A DNA stretch of 64,000 nucleotides from Candidatus Leptofilum proximum (GCA_016710325.1 JADJXK010000002.1:2418001-2482000); one strand, 5' to 3'. Shown: positions 45,611 through 59,574, numbered from the stretch's first letter. Notes: generated by a model from the letters alone, not told the origin. Numbers and translations: made by a program.

Positions 45611-48600
45611 ATGATTGATTCCTCAGCTGATCTTTTACCCGCGCAGATTGGTCGTTACCAGATCAAAGCCTTGTTAGGGCGTGGCGGCATGGCGATTGTT
45701 TACCTTGCCTTTGATCCGTACATGGAACGGCGTGTGGCGGTGAAGGCACTGTTAAAAGATCGCCAGTATGACGAAGGGCTGCGCTCACGCTTCAAGCGCG
45801 AAAGCCGCATGGTGGCGTCGCTCAACCACCCGGCCATCGTGCCGGTGTATGACTTTGGCGAAGAAGATGAACAACCCTACCTGGTGATGCGCTACATGGA
45901 AGGCGGCTCGCTGCGTGAACGGCTGCGCCATGCCCCGTTGAGCCTCATCGAGGTAGCCACCATCCTGAACCGGATTGCCCCCGCGTTGGACACCACCCAC
46001 GCCCACAACATCATTCACCGGGATCTAAAACCGTCCAATATTTTGTTCGATAACGACGGCAAGGCGTACCTGGCCGATTTTGGCCTGGCCAAGTTTGCCG
46101 AAGGCACCTACACTACCCTGACACGCAATGAAGGCATGGTAGGCACACCAGCCTACATGAGCCCGGAGCAAATTCGGGGCCAGGAGCACCTGGACGGCCG
46201 TACCGATATCTACTCGCTGGGCGTTATCTTGTTTGAGATGCTGGCCGGGCGGCTGCCGTTTGCCGCCGACAGCCGTTTCCCTATCGCCCTCATGCACCTC
46301 TCTGACCCTGTGCCCGACGTTTACATCTACAATCCCATCCTGCCCAAAGAGATCTCTCAGATTGTGATCCGGGCTATGGCCAAAAGCCGCGAGGAGCGTT
46401 TTGCCACAGCGTCGGCGCTCACCGCTCCGTTTGTCGAGGCGGCGCAAATTGACCCGCTGCCTCCGGTGGAATTCCCCAACGCGCCGCCTATTATCCTGGA
46501 GCCAGACTCTGAAAGCAGCAGCAGTGTCGTGAGCAGCATTGGTACAGAAAGCGATAAACCGGATGCAGCTGTACTGCCTGGCTGGCTGCAATCCTGGCTG
46601 TCTAACTATGGCACCAAACAGGACATCGGCCGTTCCCGCCTGCGCGGCACGCTGGAAGACCGGCTGCGTGTGGGGTACGTGCAGACCGGGGGCGGGCTGC
46701 CCCTGCTATTAGCCATGGTGTCCGACGGTGGCAGCAGCCAGCAGCACGGTCACCTGGCCGCCGAACTGGCCATCAACGAACTGTTTAACCGCATCGAGCT
46801 GGCCCCTACGGCCGTTCCCGACGAGATTCCCGAGATGCTGCACAAAGCGCTGCAGCAAACCAACCGCACCCTCTTTGCCGTGTCGCGCCAGCACCGCACG
46901 CCGCTGGTGATGCAGTCGATGGTGGCCATTGTGGCCATTCATGAAAACCGGCTGTACGTGGCCCACGTGGGCCACGGCCACATCTACCTGCTGCGCCACA
47001 ACCGCCTGCACCAGCTCAGCCGCAGCACACCCGTCCCGCCAGTCTCGGCAAACAGCACTGCGCCAGACGGCCGCAGCCAGTCAGGCAATCCCAGCAGCGC
47101 CATCGGCTTGCAGCCGGAGCTGCACGTGGATTTGGGCCTGTACCTGAACAGCGGCGAAGATGAAACGGCCGCGCGCCAAAATCAGGGGCTGCTGCTGCAC
47201 AGCAACGACCGCCTGCTGCTGTGCACCGATGGTTTGCTGGCGCCCAATGCCGGGGGCTGGCAGCGCCGCCGCCTGCGCCGCGTCATGGCCGAAAATCCGC
47301 CCGCCGAAGCAGCGAAAATCCTGGTGCAAGACGCCCTCAACCGCAGCGTGCCGGACAATGTGACGGCCGTTGTGCTGCAAGCGCCGGGTACCGTGCCCCA
47401 CGTGCCGCTGTACAAAACACGGCCGTTTCGCGTGGTCACCGGTTTCTTTTTTGCCGTCTTCCTGGTCGTTGTTTTGCTTATGATTGGCAGCCGCCCGGGG
47501 CCGCCAGGCGTTTTTGTGGAGCCGGGCATGGCCACCGAGATTGCCCAGATCATTGATGGGCTCACGGCAACGGCCGTTACCGTGGCCAACAATCCGGGGC
47601 TCGGTGTGCCAACGGCCGTTCCGCCGCTCATCGCCCCGGCAGAGGCGCCGCAGCCCGGCTTTGCCGTCATTTTTGCCGCGGGCGAAGGCGCCATGTTCCG
47701 CTCCAGCGGCCAGTCCGATTGGCGCATGGCTCGCGCCGGGGATCTGGTGCAGATTGGCGCCAACGCCGCCATCCAGTCGGGCAGCGACCGCATGGGGGTG
47801 GTGCTGTCTGATGGGGCCGAGCTGTACCTGGCGCCCCAGGCGGAACTGCTGCTGAGCCAGGTCAACCAGACGGGGCTTGAGAATGAAACAACGCGCGTGG
47901 ATCTGGTAAACGGCCGTTTGCTCATTCACTACAAAAATGCGGACCCTCATGACTTTGAGCTGACGGCGCCATCACAGGCCAAAGTGCTGTTTGAGACAGG
48001 ACAGAATGTGGTAGGCGTGATTTATGAGGTGGATACGGCCGTTTTGGAGATGGACTGCTTTGGCGGTGTTTGCCGCCTGCGCAACGATTTGAACCGGCAG
48101 CTGCGGCTGCAAGCCGGCCAGTATGGCTTCGTCAGCGACAGCAGTATGGCCACAAACAGCACCACGCGTCCCAGTCTTTACTGCGACCTGGCACCCGCTC
48201 TGGTGGCCTGCCCCACGCCAACCCCAGCGCCTACGCAAACCCTGGCGCCGATTGTGCAAACGGTGATTGCGGCTACGGAAACGGCCGTTGCCCAAACTGC
48301 CACAACCCTACCCAGCCTCACGCCATCAAACACACCTTCCTCAACGCCCTCACCTTCGGTAACGCCGCTGCCAACCATTACCCCGCTGCCCAATGCCACC
48401 ACCACCTCACCAGCTGGACAAACTAACACCCCTGCACCGCCTGCCACATCGCCGCCCGCCACAGCCACCAAACCGCCGACGCCAGCGCCAACAGCCACCT
48501 CGCGGCCGCCCACCCTTACCCCAACACCGCTGCCGCCCACGGCCACACCCAAGCCCAGCAACACACCACAACCGCCGCCCTTCACGGCCACGCCCCTGCC

Positions 48601-48634
48601 TACCTTCACACCCACCGTCAACCCCAATACATAA
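45611..48634 (+). CDS. Membrane Ser/Thr kinase fused to PP2C-like and FecR-like domains
   Basis: 1007 residues. A full kinase domain (about 10-275): GRGGMAIVYLA, VAVKALL, HRDLKPSNILF, DFGLAKF, GTPAYMSPEQ. A PP2C-like domain (about 350-600) keeps VSDGG, LLLCTDGLL and DNVTAVVLQ but lacks the RxxNED opening, and the usual GDSR reads GHGH, so the phosphatase may be inactive. One membrane helix (about 608-628) is followed by an extracytoplasmic FecR-like beta domain (about 690-835) and a Thr/Pro-rich tail (about 865-1007). The gene couples kinase output to something sensed outside. The start ATG at 45611 is the first in frame. Confidence 0.92.
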   Translation: MIDSSADLLPAQIGRYQIKALLGRGGMAIVYLAFDPYMERRVAVKALLKDRQYDEGLRSRFKRESRMVASLNHPAIVPVYDFGEEDEQPYLVMRYMEGGSLRERLRHAPLSLIEVATILNRIAPALDTTHAHNIIHRDLKPSNILFDNDGKAYLADFGLAKFAEGTYTTLTRNEGMVGTPAYMSPEQIRGQEHLDGRTDIYSLGVILFEMLAGRLPFAADSRFPIALMHLSDPVPDVYIYNPILPKEISQIVIRAMAKSREERFATASALTAPFVEAAQIDPLPPVEFPNAPPIILEPDSESSSSVVSSIGTESDKPDAAVLPGWLQSWLSNYGTKQDIGRSRLRGTLEDRLRVGYVQTGGGLPLLLAMVSDGGSSQQHGHLAAELAINELFNRIELAPTAVPDEIPEMLHKALQQTNRTLFAVSRQHRTPLVMQSMVAIVAIHENRLYVAHVGHGHIYLLRHNRLHQLSRSTPVPPVSANSTAPDGRSQSGNPSSAIGLQPELHVDLGLYLNSGEDETAARQNQGLLLHSNDRLLLCTDGLLAPNAGGWQRRRLRRVMAENPPAEAAKILVQDALNRSVPDNVTAVVLQAPGTVPHVPLYKTRPFRVVTGFFFAVFLVVVLLMIGSRPGPPGVFVEPGMATEIAQIIDGLTATAVTVANNPGLGVPTAVPPLIAPAEAPQPGFAVIFAAGEGAMFRSSGQSDWRMARAGDLVQIGANAAIQSGSDRMGVVLSDGAELYLAPQAELLLSQVNQTGLENETTRVDLVNGRLLIHYKNADPHDFELTAPSQAKVLFETGQNVVGVIYEVDTAVLEMDCFGGVCRLRNDLNRQLRLQAGQYGFVSDSSMATNSTTRPSLYCDLAPALVACPTPTPAPTQTLAPIVQTVIAATETAVAQTATTLPSLTPSNTPSSTPSPSVTPLPTITPLPNATTTSPAGQTNTPAPPATSPPATATKPPTPAPTATSRPPTLTPTPLPPTATPKPSNTPQPPPFTATPLPTFTPTVNPNT

Positions 48635-48829
48635 TGTGGCGCGCCAAGCGTTCGCCCAGGTGATGGCAGCAGCGCCGTATGCCACACAAAGGCGCTGCAT
48701 GAACCTCTGCCAGACTATGGCTGGCTGTTGGCGGTGGTGTCCCCATAAAGTAACCTTGTTAATTTTGGCCTGATCCCGCACAATACGTTCAGTTTTTGGG
48801 CAGTCGTCATTAGTTCAAGGGTAAGTATT

Positions 48830-49375
48830 GTGAATCAAGAAGTTCCGAAGCAGCATGCAGCGTTTGCCGTGATTGCCATTGGCCAGGAACCCTTGCGTCA
48901 GTATCTGTTGCAGTGGAACCAGCGGTGGGGTGCGTTTAACCTCATCGGCGGCAAACCCGATCCCCACCGCGAAACGGACACCGACTCTTTGTCTCGCACT
49001 ATTCAACGTGAGCTGGAAGAGGAAATGGGGCTGTGTGCTTCCACCGATTTTCAAATCCTGAAGCAGTTAGGGCTGGTAACAATGACCCAGTACTCCCGGC
49101 GCGAACAGCAGGTGAAGGAATACACCTTCGCCATTTTTGACGTGCGTATCTTCCCTACCTTCCCGCTTACCTTCCGCAAAAATGCCGCCATTCGCTGGCT
49201 GTCTACCGGGTATGAGAACGTCTTCGTTTCGGCCAATGAAATCAACAACCTGATGACGCTAGACGGCCGTCCCATCTCCAGCACTACCAGGTTTATCCTG
49301 CAAGCGGTCGGGGAACTACCCACCATCTCGCCGCCGATTTCAACTTTTCCCCCGCAGCATCCCCTGGAATCCTGA
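48830..49375 (+). CDS. Nudix hydrolase
   Basis: 181 residues from GTG at 48830 with AAGGG upstream. Nudix proteins hydrolyse nucleoside diphosphates linked to another group. The box GG-x-PDPHRE...RELEEEMGL is present but four residues longer than canonical between the first Glu and RE, so metal geometry may differ. The fold otherwise fits (FAVIAIG, WGAFNLIGGKP start strands; TMTQYSRREQQVKEYTFAIF). The substrate is unknown. A 195-bp gap before it carries no signal I can name. Confidence 0.82.
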   Translation: MNQEVPKQHAAFAVIAIGQEPLRQYLLQWNQRWGAFNLIGGKPDPHRETDTDSLSRTIQRELEEEMGLCASTDFQILKQLGLVTMTQYSRREQQVKEYTFAIFDVRIFPTFPLTFRKNAAIRWLSTGYENVFVSANEINNLMTLDGRPISSTTRFILQAVGELPTISPPISTFPPQHPLES

Positions 49376-49411
49376 TCGCATCCCTCTCCCCCGTGTTATA
49401 CTTCCGGTCCT

Positions 49412-50155
49412 ATGACAGAACTGGATCTGCATTACACCGACCCGCGCCTGGTGGACCTGTACGACATTGAAAATCCACACGGCCCTGACTTCGACTTTTA
49501 CCTTCAGCTGGCCAGTGAACTAAAGGCTCAGCGTATTCTTGACCTGGGCTGTGGCACCGGGCTGCTCACGCGCCAGTTGGCAGTCGCGGGCCGCCAGGTG
49601 ACCGGCGTGGATCCGTCTTCGGCCATGCTGGCCTATGCCCGACGCCAGCCCGGCGCTGAGCGTGTAAGGTGGATCGAGGGCGATTCAAGCGCTCTGGGCA
49701 CGCCCGCCGCCGACCTGGTGCTGATGACCAGCAATGTGGCCCAGGTTTTCCTCGACGACGCCGAGTGGGCGGCCACGCAGCGCCACATTCATGCGGCGCT
49801 GCGCCCTGGCGGGCATCTGGCCTTTGAAAGCCGCAATCCCGCCGACCGCGGGTGGGAGCGATGGAACCCGGAGACGACGTTTGCCCGGCTGGAAACGCCG
49901 CACGGACCGATGGAGACCTGGCTGGCGGTGGTGGGGGTGGGAAACGGCCGTGTCCACTTCCAGGGTCACAACCTGTTCAAAAACACAGGGGAAGATCTGA
50001 TTGTCACCAGCACGCTGCGCTTTCGCAGCCACGCCGAAATCAGCGCGTCCTTGCGGGAAGCCGGGTTTGCCATTGAGCAGGTGTACGGAACCTGGGAGCG
50101 CGAGGCATTTGAGGAAACAAGTCGAATGATGATTTTTGTCGCGCGGCGAGATTGA
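49412..50155 (+). CDS. SAM-dependent class I methyltransferase
   Basis: 247 residues. Motif I RILDLGCGTGLLTRQLA (about 42-58), motif II acidic VTGVDPSSAMLAYAR, motif III WIEGDSSALG, then VLMTSNVAQVF. Residues 170-215 form a C-terminal beta addition. The target molecule cannot be assigned. Ten bases separate it from the P-loop kinase gene that follows, with GAGGAGG as the latter's ribosome-binding site, so the two are probably co-transcribed. Confidence 0.93.
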   Translation: MTELDLHYTDPRLVDLYDIENPHGPDFDFYLQLASELKAQRILDLGCGTGLLTRQLAVAGRQVTGVDPSSAMLAYARRQPGAERVRWIEGDSSALGTPAADLVLMTSNVAQVFLDDAEWAATQRHIHAALRPGGHLAFESRNPADRGWERWNPETTFARLETPHGPMETWLAVVGVGNGRVHFQGHNLFKNTGEDLIVTSTLRFRSHAEISASLREAGFAIEQVYGTWEREAFEETSRMMIFVARRD

Positions 50156-50164
50156 GGAGGCTTA

Positions 50165-50746
50165 ATGGACACAAGCATCGTGCTGATTGGCCCCATGTGT
50201 GCGGGCAAAAGTTCAACAGCCCGGTTTTTGGCGGAGCGTCTTGGTCGCCGATACGTTGAGCTGGATGAACTGCGCTGGGATTACTATCGCGAGCTTGACG
50301 CTTACGAAGAAGTGGTCGCCCTGCTCAAGAGCGGCGAAATCGGGCTGCTGGATCAATATAATTATTGGAAACCGTTTGAGGCACACGCGGTAGCGCGCGT
50401 CGTGCAGGATCATCCCAACTGCGTGCTGGACTTTGGCGCGGGGCACGGCGTTTATGAGGATGAAGTGTTATTGGCCCGCGTCCAGCAGGCTTTAGCCACT
50501 GTGGCGCACGTCATTTTGCTGCTGCCCTCGCCGGATGTGGAGGAGGCTACGGCCGTTCTCAACACACGTTTTGCCCAACTGCTGCAAGAAGTAGCGGGCA
50601 CGGTAAACCCGGAAGCCCTGCTGCTGAACGAGCACTTTGTCAAACACCCCTCCAGCCGCAGCCTGGCGACGCAGATCGTTTATACGGGAGACAAAACGCC
50701 GGAAGAAGTGTGTGATGAGATTGTAAAAGAATTGGGCAGCCGATAA
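50165..50746 (+). CDS. P-loop kinase, shikimate-kinase-like
   Basis: 193 residues. Walker A GPMCAGKSSTARFLAERLGR (about 8-27) and the DELRWD acidic motif resemble shikimate/gluconate kinases, as does the GAGHGVYED region. A GAGGAGG site lies seven bases upstream of the ATG. However, the lid and substrate residues of shikimate kinase are not evident, so another small-molecule kinase is possible even though aroA and aroE lie 6-9 kb away. Confidence 0.82.
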   Translation: MDTSIVLIGPMCAGKSSTARFLAERLGRRYVELDELRWDYYRELDAYEEVVALLKSGEIGLLDQYNYWKPFEAHAVARVVQDHPNCVLDFGAGHGVYEDEVLLARVQQALATVAHVILLLPSPDVEEATAVLNTRFAQLLQEVAGTVNPEALLLNEHFVKHPSSRSLATQIVYTGDKTPEEVCDEIVKELGSR

Positions 50747-50832
50747 CGAGTATTGCGCTTCAGAAATTCGCATAAGTTACACCCATGGCGCACTTGTCAT
50801 AATATCCTAATGCGCATTTCCGCCGGACGGTA

Positions 50833-51699
50833 TTAGCGCATGGTCGGCGCGGCGTTGGTACGGGATAAGTGACCGGCGAAAATGTAGATGCAGACGGCCA
50901 GAATGGTGAGGAGGAAAAAGAGGTAGAGGTAAGTGGCCGGGTTGGTCCAGGTAATGTCGGCCGGATAACGGGCCAGGGCAAGGACTTGGAGGAGCGCCAG
51001 GATGGCGAAGCCAAAGACGGTGCCTCGTACACGAAGCCAGTCGTTTTCCCAAGCCGCATGGGCGGCAATAATACCGATGCCCATAAGCCAGGCAGCCACA
51101 GCGCGGCCGGTTAAGGGTGTGAGCGTCCAGGGCCAGAGGGGGGTCAGGGGGCGAATAAAGAGGATCAACCCTATGATGAGCATCGTTGCCGCCTGGGCAA
51201 TAAGAACGGCGCGCGCCGCAGAAGGCAGCAGCTGCTCACGGGGTGGGTCTCCACCGGGAAGTCGACGCTGTAGAAAGAGAAGAACGAGCAACGAGGGAGG
51301 CACGCTGACATAGATTGCCAGCCAGACCCAGGCAGCAAAGCGGGCGATTGGCTCCGGGCTGGAGAGGTGGAATCGGTCGAGGTGAATGAAGGTAGCGATG
51401 GTGGTCAAAGTGGTGAAAAGGAAGACGCCAGGCACAGCCATGCGGGCATGCGCCCAGCTGGTTTGCCGACTGGCTAAGAAAACCAGGGGCACGCTGGCCC
51501 AATATGCCGCGCCGAGGAAAGCGGCTGTCAGGGGTGGATCAATGGTCCAGGCAAAGAAACGATTGGTGTGTTCGGTGAAGACGTATAGCTGCAAGCCAGC
51601 AACGGCTACCAGGAGGGTATCAATCAAAAACCACTGGTGCATCTGCCGGGTTAGGGGTTTGACAGGGGTTGCCGCTGAATCTATTAATGACTTTAGCAT
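50833..51699 (-). CDS. Polytopic membrane protein of unknown function
   Basis: 288 residues from ATG at 51697-51699, chosen because CGGAG lies seven bases upstream; a GTG five codons earlier lacks a site. About eight hydrophobic segments (e.g. FLIDTLLVAVAGLQLYVF, WASVPLVFLASRQ, FGFAILALLQVLALARY), with short loops and a small cytoplasmic N-terminus. Not recognised. It is convergent with the P-loop kinase gene. Confidence 0.8.
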   Translation of the reverse strand: MLKSLIDSAATPVKPLTRQMHQWFLIDTLLVAVAGLQLYVFTEHTNRFFAWTIDPPLTAAFLGAAYWASVPLVFLASRQTSWAHARMAVPGVFLFTTLTTIATFIHLDRFHLSSPEPIARFAAWVWLAIYVSVPPSLLVLLFLQRRLPGGDPPREQLLPSAARAVLIAQAATMLIIGLILFIRPLTPLWPWTLTPLTGRAVAAWLMGIGIIAAHAAWENDWLRVRGTVFGFAILALLQVLALARYPADITWTNPATYLYLFFLLTILAVCIYIFAGHLSRTNAAPTMR

Positions 51700-51802
51700 T
51701 TCACGCTCCGTCACAAAACTATGTTAATTGCTTACAATTTTATCAAGCAAGCTCTGAAAGTAAAAATGAGCAATTGGGCAAACGGCCGTCGAGAAATTCA
51801 AG

Positions 51803-51892
51803 ACCCATCAGGTAAGTATCTACGGCCGTTCCCACCCCTCTCCCCTCATGAATCGCCTACACAACCAAACTTTGCCCGCACCAGGCATCGCC
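51803..51892 (-). pseudogene. Broken fragment of a gltD 3' end
   Basis: Read on the minus strand this encodes GDAWCGQSLVV-stop-AIHEGRGVGTAVDTYLMG, matching the C-terminus of the intact gltD (GDARRGQSLVVWAIQEGRGV...) about 1 kb away. The Trp codon is TAG (51858-51860). It is about 80 % identical to the intact copy over 80 bp by eye, so an old duplication or a remnant of a second glutamate synthase gene. Confidence 0.8.
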
Positions 51893-51936
51893 CCCAGCAG
51901 ACACGAACCGCGTCTCAGAGAAAATTCTACTTACTC

Positions 51937-51970
51937 AGGTGACAGTCACTTCCAAAAGTGACTGTCACCT
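51937..51970. repeat. Perfect 15-bp inverted repeat
   Basis: AGGTGACAGTCACTT and AAGTGACTGTCACCT flank CCAA. Perfect arms without a T-tract, so a dispersed palindromic element or regulator site rather than a terminator. Confidence 0.65.
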
Positions 51971-52221
51971 CCGTGCGTGCCTGAATCTTGCCACGAAAGT
52001 TTTGATTTGCTATGATGTCGCAGCAAATTCAAGTGAGTTTGGCGGCCAGTAACCACCAACTTTTCTCAGAATTGAATATTTGAATTGCGAACGGATAGCT
52101 TTACCGTATGGCTCAAGAGCCATCAATTTATCAAGATTCATTACACAATGAGTCTGCTCAATAATATGTCGGATTTCATAGATGAGAAAGAAACAAGGTG
52201 AGTAAGACCAGAAAAACAATC

Positions 52222-52761
52222 ATGACTTACGAAGACCTTTTCTTGAAAGAGGGTCATGGGCTAATATCTGCCTACATACTTGGTCATTTACAGATTGAAT
52301 TCCTACTTCTAAAGATCGTGGAGGCCCACAGCCCAAGTCTTCGAGACTTCTCTCATAAGTTGACCCATTACAAGCTTGTAGAACTCGTATATGGGTTACA
52401 GCTCATTACCCCAAAACAAAAAGCTGCCTTGCTCGAAATAAATAAGTTCAGGAACAAATTCGCTCACGATATATTATTTGAGCCATCCGTGGCTGATTTT
52501 GTTAAATTGTTTAGCTCTGCTCAGAACGCATTCAGCGATATGACAGACGGAATATCGCAGGGGCTGTCTGAACTAGAAGAGTTAACTGTAATAAATGAAA
52601 ATTTTGAGTTCACCTTATCTGACATGTTTTCTCAGGTGCTCTATGACCTTCATCAGATATACTGTGATAATGGGGGGGACTTCTGGGAATTCAACGAACA
52701 CCAGGAAAAGGAATCCAACAGTGCTAATTCAGCAGATGCAAAAAGCCGCGCCGCTGATTAG
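52222..52761 (+). CDS. HEPN-like hypothetical protein
   Basis: 179 residues from ATG at 52222; GTG at 52198 is an alternative. Predicted all-helical. INKFRNKFAHD at about residue 83 is an Rx4H motif (R-NKFA-H) of the HEPN RNase superfamily. AT-rich and of different codon use from its neighbours, so probably acquired. It sits between a broken gltD fragment and the 3' end of the intact gltD, six bases from that stop, so it could be cargo of an old insertion. HEPN proteins often act as toxins; no antitoxin partner is visible. Confidence 0.7.
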   Translation: MTYEDLFLKEGHGLISAYILGHLQIEFLLLKIVEAHSPSLRDFSHKLTHYKLVELVYGLQLITPKQKAALLEINKFRNKFAHDILFEPSVADFVKLFSSAQNAFSDMTDGISQGLSELEELTVINENFEFTLSDMFSQVLYDLHQIYCDNGGDFWEFNEHQEKESNSANSADAKSRAAD

Positions 52762-52766
52762 CATTG

Positions 52767-54305
52767 TTAACCAGCCATCAAATAAGCATCTACGGCCGTT
52801 CCCACCCCCCTACCTTCCTGAATAGCCCATACCACTAAACTTTGCCCCCGCCGCGCATCACCCGCGGCAAAAACCCCAGGCACATTTGTTGTGTAACGGC
52901 CGTACTCCGCCTCAATATTGGTCCGGGGGCCAGTGCTTACGCCAAACTGCTGCGCCAGGGTTTGCTCCGGGCCGCGAAAGCCCAGCGCCAGCAGCACCAG
53001 CTGCGCCGCCCAGGTTTGTTCGGTGCCGGGGATTTCTTCCAGCCTGGGGCGACTGCCGTTTTCCGGCGGCAGCCAGCGTATGTTGACCGTCTCCAGCGCC
53101 TGCACGCTGCCCTGCTCGTCGCCAATAAACCGCTTGGTCATGATGCCATATTCGCGCGGATCTTCACCAAAAACGGCCGCTGCTTCCTCCTGCCCGTAAT
53201 CCATCTTGTAAACCCTGGGCCACTGCGGCCAGGGATTGTCTGCTGCGCGCACTTCTGGCGGCTGGGCCATAATCTCGAACTGCACCAGGCTGTCGCAGCC
53301 GTGCCGCAGCGAGGTCGCCACGCAGTCCGTCCCCGTGTCGCCCCCGCCGATGACCACCACATCCTTGCCGGTGGCCAGAATGGGAGATTTGTTGATTGGA
53401 GATGGGAGATTATTTGCCCCGTTTTCAATCTCTAATCTCCAATCTCCAATCTCCCCCTCCAATTCTCCATCCAAGAGTGCTTTCGTGTTCCCATGCAAAA
53501 ACTCCATAGCAAAGTGGATGCCCTTCAGCTCGCGCCCCGGCACGGGCAGGTTGTTGGGCTGGGTGGCCCCCGTACACAGCACGATGGCGTCGAACTGTTC
53601 CTGGAGTTGAACGGCCGTTACGTCCCGCCCCACCTCAGTATTTGTTACAAACTGGATGCCCGCCTCGGCCAGCAGGTTGATGCGCCGCTGCACCAGCTTC
53701 TTGTCCAGCTTCATGTTGGGAATGCCATACATCAGCAGCCCGCCGATGCGGTCGGCCCGCTCGAAGACGGTGACGCTGTGCCCCGCCTTGTTCAGTTCGT
53801 CGGCTGCCGCCAGGCCGGACGGACCTGAGCCAATCACCGCCACCGTTTTGCCGGTGCGGTGGGACGGCGTGTTGGGCTTCACCCAGCCTTCCTCGTAGGC
53901 CCGCTCGATGATGGCGTATTCAATTTGCTTGATCGTCACCGCCGGATCGTGGATGCCCAGGGTGCAGGCCGCTTCACACGGCGCGGGGCAAACCAGCCCG
54001 GTGAACTCGGGGAAGTTGTTGGTGCGGCTGAGCCGTTCATACGCCTCGCGCCACAGGCCGCGATACACCAGATCGTTCCACTCCGGGATGAGGTTGTTAA
54101 TCGGGCAGCCGGAGGTCATGCCGTTGAGAATGTTGCCCTTGTGGCAAAACGGAATGCCGCAGTCCATGCAGCGCGCCGCCTGCTGGTGCAGCCGCTCCTC
54201 GGGCAAATGCAGGTGAATCGGCTCCCAATCGTGAATGCGCTCAGTAAACGGCCGTTCCCCCGCCGCCTCTCGCTTAAATTCTAAAAATCCTGTTGGCTTG
54301 GCCAT
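52767..54305 (-). CDS. gltD: Glutamate synthase small subunit, with a repeat-encoded insert
   Basis: 512 residues from ATG at 54303-54305 (MAKPTGFLEF) with AAGGGGG upstream; in-frame sequence further upstream only translates the GGAGATT repeat. Fe-S cysteines CMDCGIPFC and CPAPCEAAC (about 40-110), FAD site GSGPSGLAAADEL (about 152-164), and NADPH site VVIGGGDTGTDC. It supplies electrons from NAD(P)H to GltB. About 28 residues after LLDGEL (EIGDWRLEIEN...) are encoded by a GGAGATT inverted repeat, absent from ordinary GltD, without breaking the frame. It follows gltB directly. Confidence 0.95.
   Translation of the reverse strand: MAKPTGFLEFKREAAGERPFTERIHDWEPIHLHLPEERLHQQAARCMDCGIPFCHKGNILNGMTSGCPINNLIPEWNDLVYRGLWREAYERLSRTNNFPEFTGLVCPAPCEAACTLGIHDPAVTIKQIEYAIIERAYEEGWVKPNTPSHRTGKTVAVIGSGPSGLAAADELNKAGHSVTVFERADRIGGLLMYGIPNMKLDKKLVQRRINLLAEAGIQFVTNTEVGRDVTAVQLQEQFDAIVLCTGATQPNNLPVPGRELKGIHFAMEFLHGNTKALLDGELEGEIGDWRLEIENGANNLPSPINKSPILATGKDVVVIGGGDTGTDCVATSLRHGCDSLVQFEIMAQPPEVRAADNPWPQWPRVYKMDYGQEEAAAVFGEDPREYGIMTKRFIGDEQGSVQALETVNIRWLPPENGSRPRLEEIPGTEQTWAAQLVLLALGFRGPEQTLAQQFGVSTGPRTNIEAEYGRYTTNVPGVFAAGDARRGQSLVVWAIQEGRGVGTAVDAYLMAG
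53382..53468. repeat. GGAGATT-family repeat inside gltD
   Basis: Minus strand: GGAGATTGGAGATTAGAGAT units, then a short spacer and ATCTCCCATCTCCAATC units. Length keeps the gltD frame open. Same words as 14273-14334 and 54325-54394. Confidence 0.8.
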
Positions 54306-54324
54306 GATTCCCCCTTCGGGTGAA

Positions 54325-54393
54325 GGAGATTGGAGATTAGAGATTGGAGATTTTTCAGCATTCGATCTCCAATCTCCAATTACCAATCTCCAA

Positions 54394-54394
<1 letters not shown>
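54325..54394. repeat. GGAGATT-family repeat between gltB and gltD
   Basis: GGAGATTGGAGATTAGAGAT units followed by ATCTCCAATCTCCAATTACC inverse units, beginning at the gltB stop. Probably a hairpin in the gltB-gltD mRNA. Confidence 0.8.
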
Positions 54395-59082
<4,688 letters not shown>

Positions 59083-59574
59083 GTTTTTCTCTCCTCTTCT
59101 CATCCGCAGGTGCTGCTGTTCGTTTGTAAAAGGGCCATTCTTTACCTAAGGCAGCGGCAAAGACGCCAAATGCCCAACACTAATTTGTTGGGGATTCATT
59201 TTCAATTTGAACCGTACAACGGCCGTTTATGAATAGCCTGACAGTTCACAACTTGGAGAAAGGGTTGGTTCAGTTTATGGATTTAAGCAAGTTTGTTGAG
59301 GTCTTCCCTACCTCAACGGTGAGCTGCTGTGTTGTTTCGATAATATGTGGGTGCAAAAAGTATACAAAAAAAGGGTAGCGCCTGGGATCGTTAAGTTTGC
59401 ACGAGATTCAGTCAAAAAAGATTAGGCGAATTGTGAAATTTTACGCACAGCGGCCGGTTATGTAAACTAACCGCCCGGACAAAACGCTTGTTATGTCAAT
59501 GTTGCCAGTTCGTTTTGTATAGAATTCACAACCATGCCCAGAATCTTTCGGTCAATTTTCCGGTGCTAATCCGA

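Noticed and set aside
54306..54386. An upstream start for gltD
   Set aside because: The extra 27 codons only translate the GGAGATT repeat; the ATG at 54303-54305 has a good ribosome-binding site and gives the family N-terminus.
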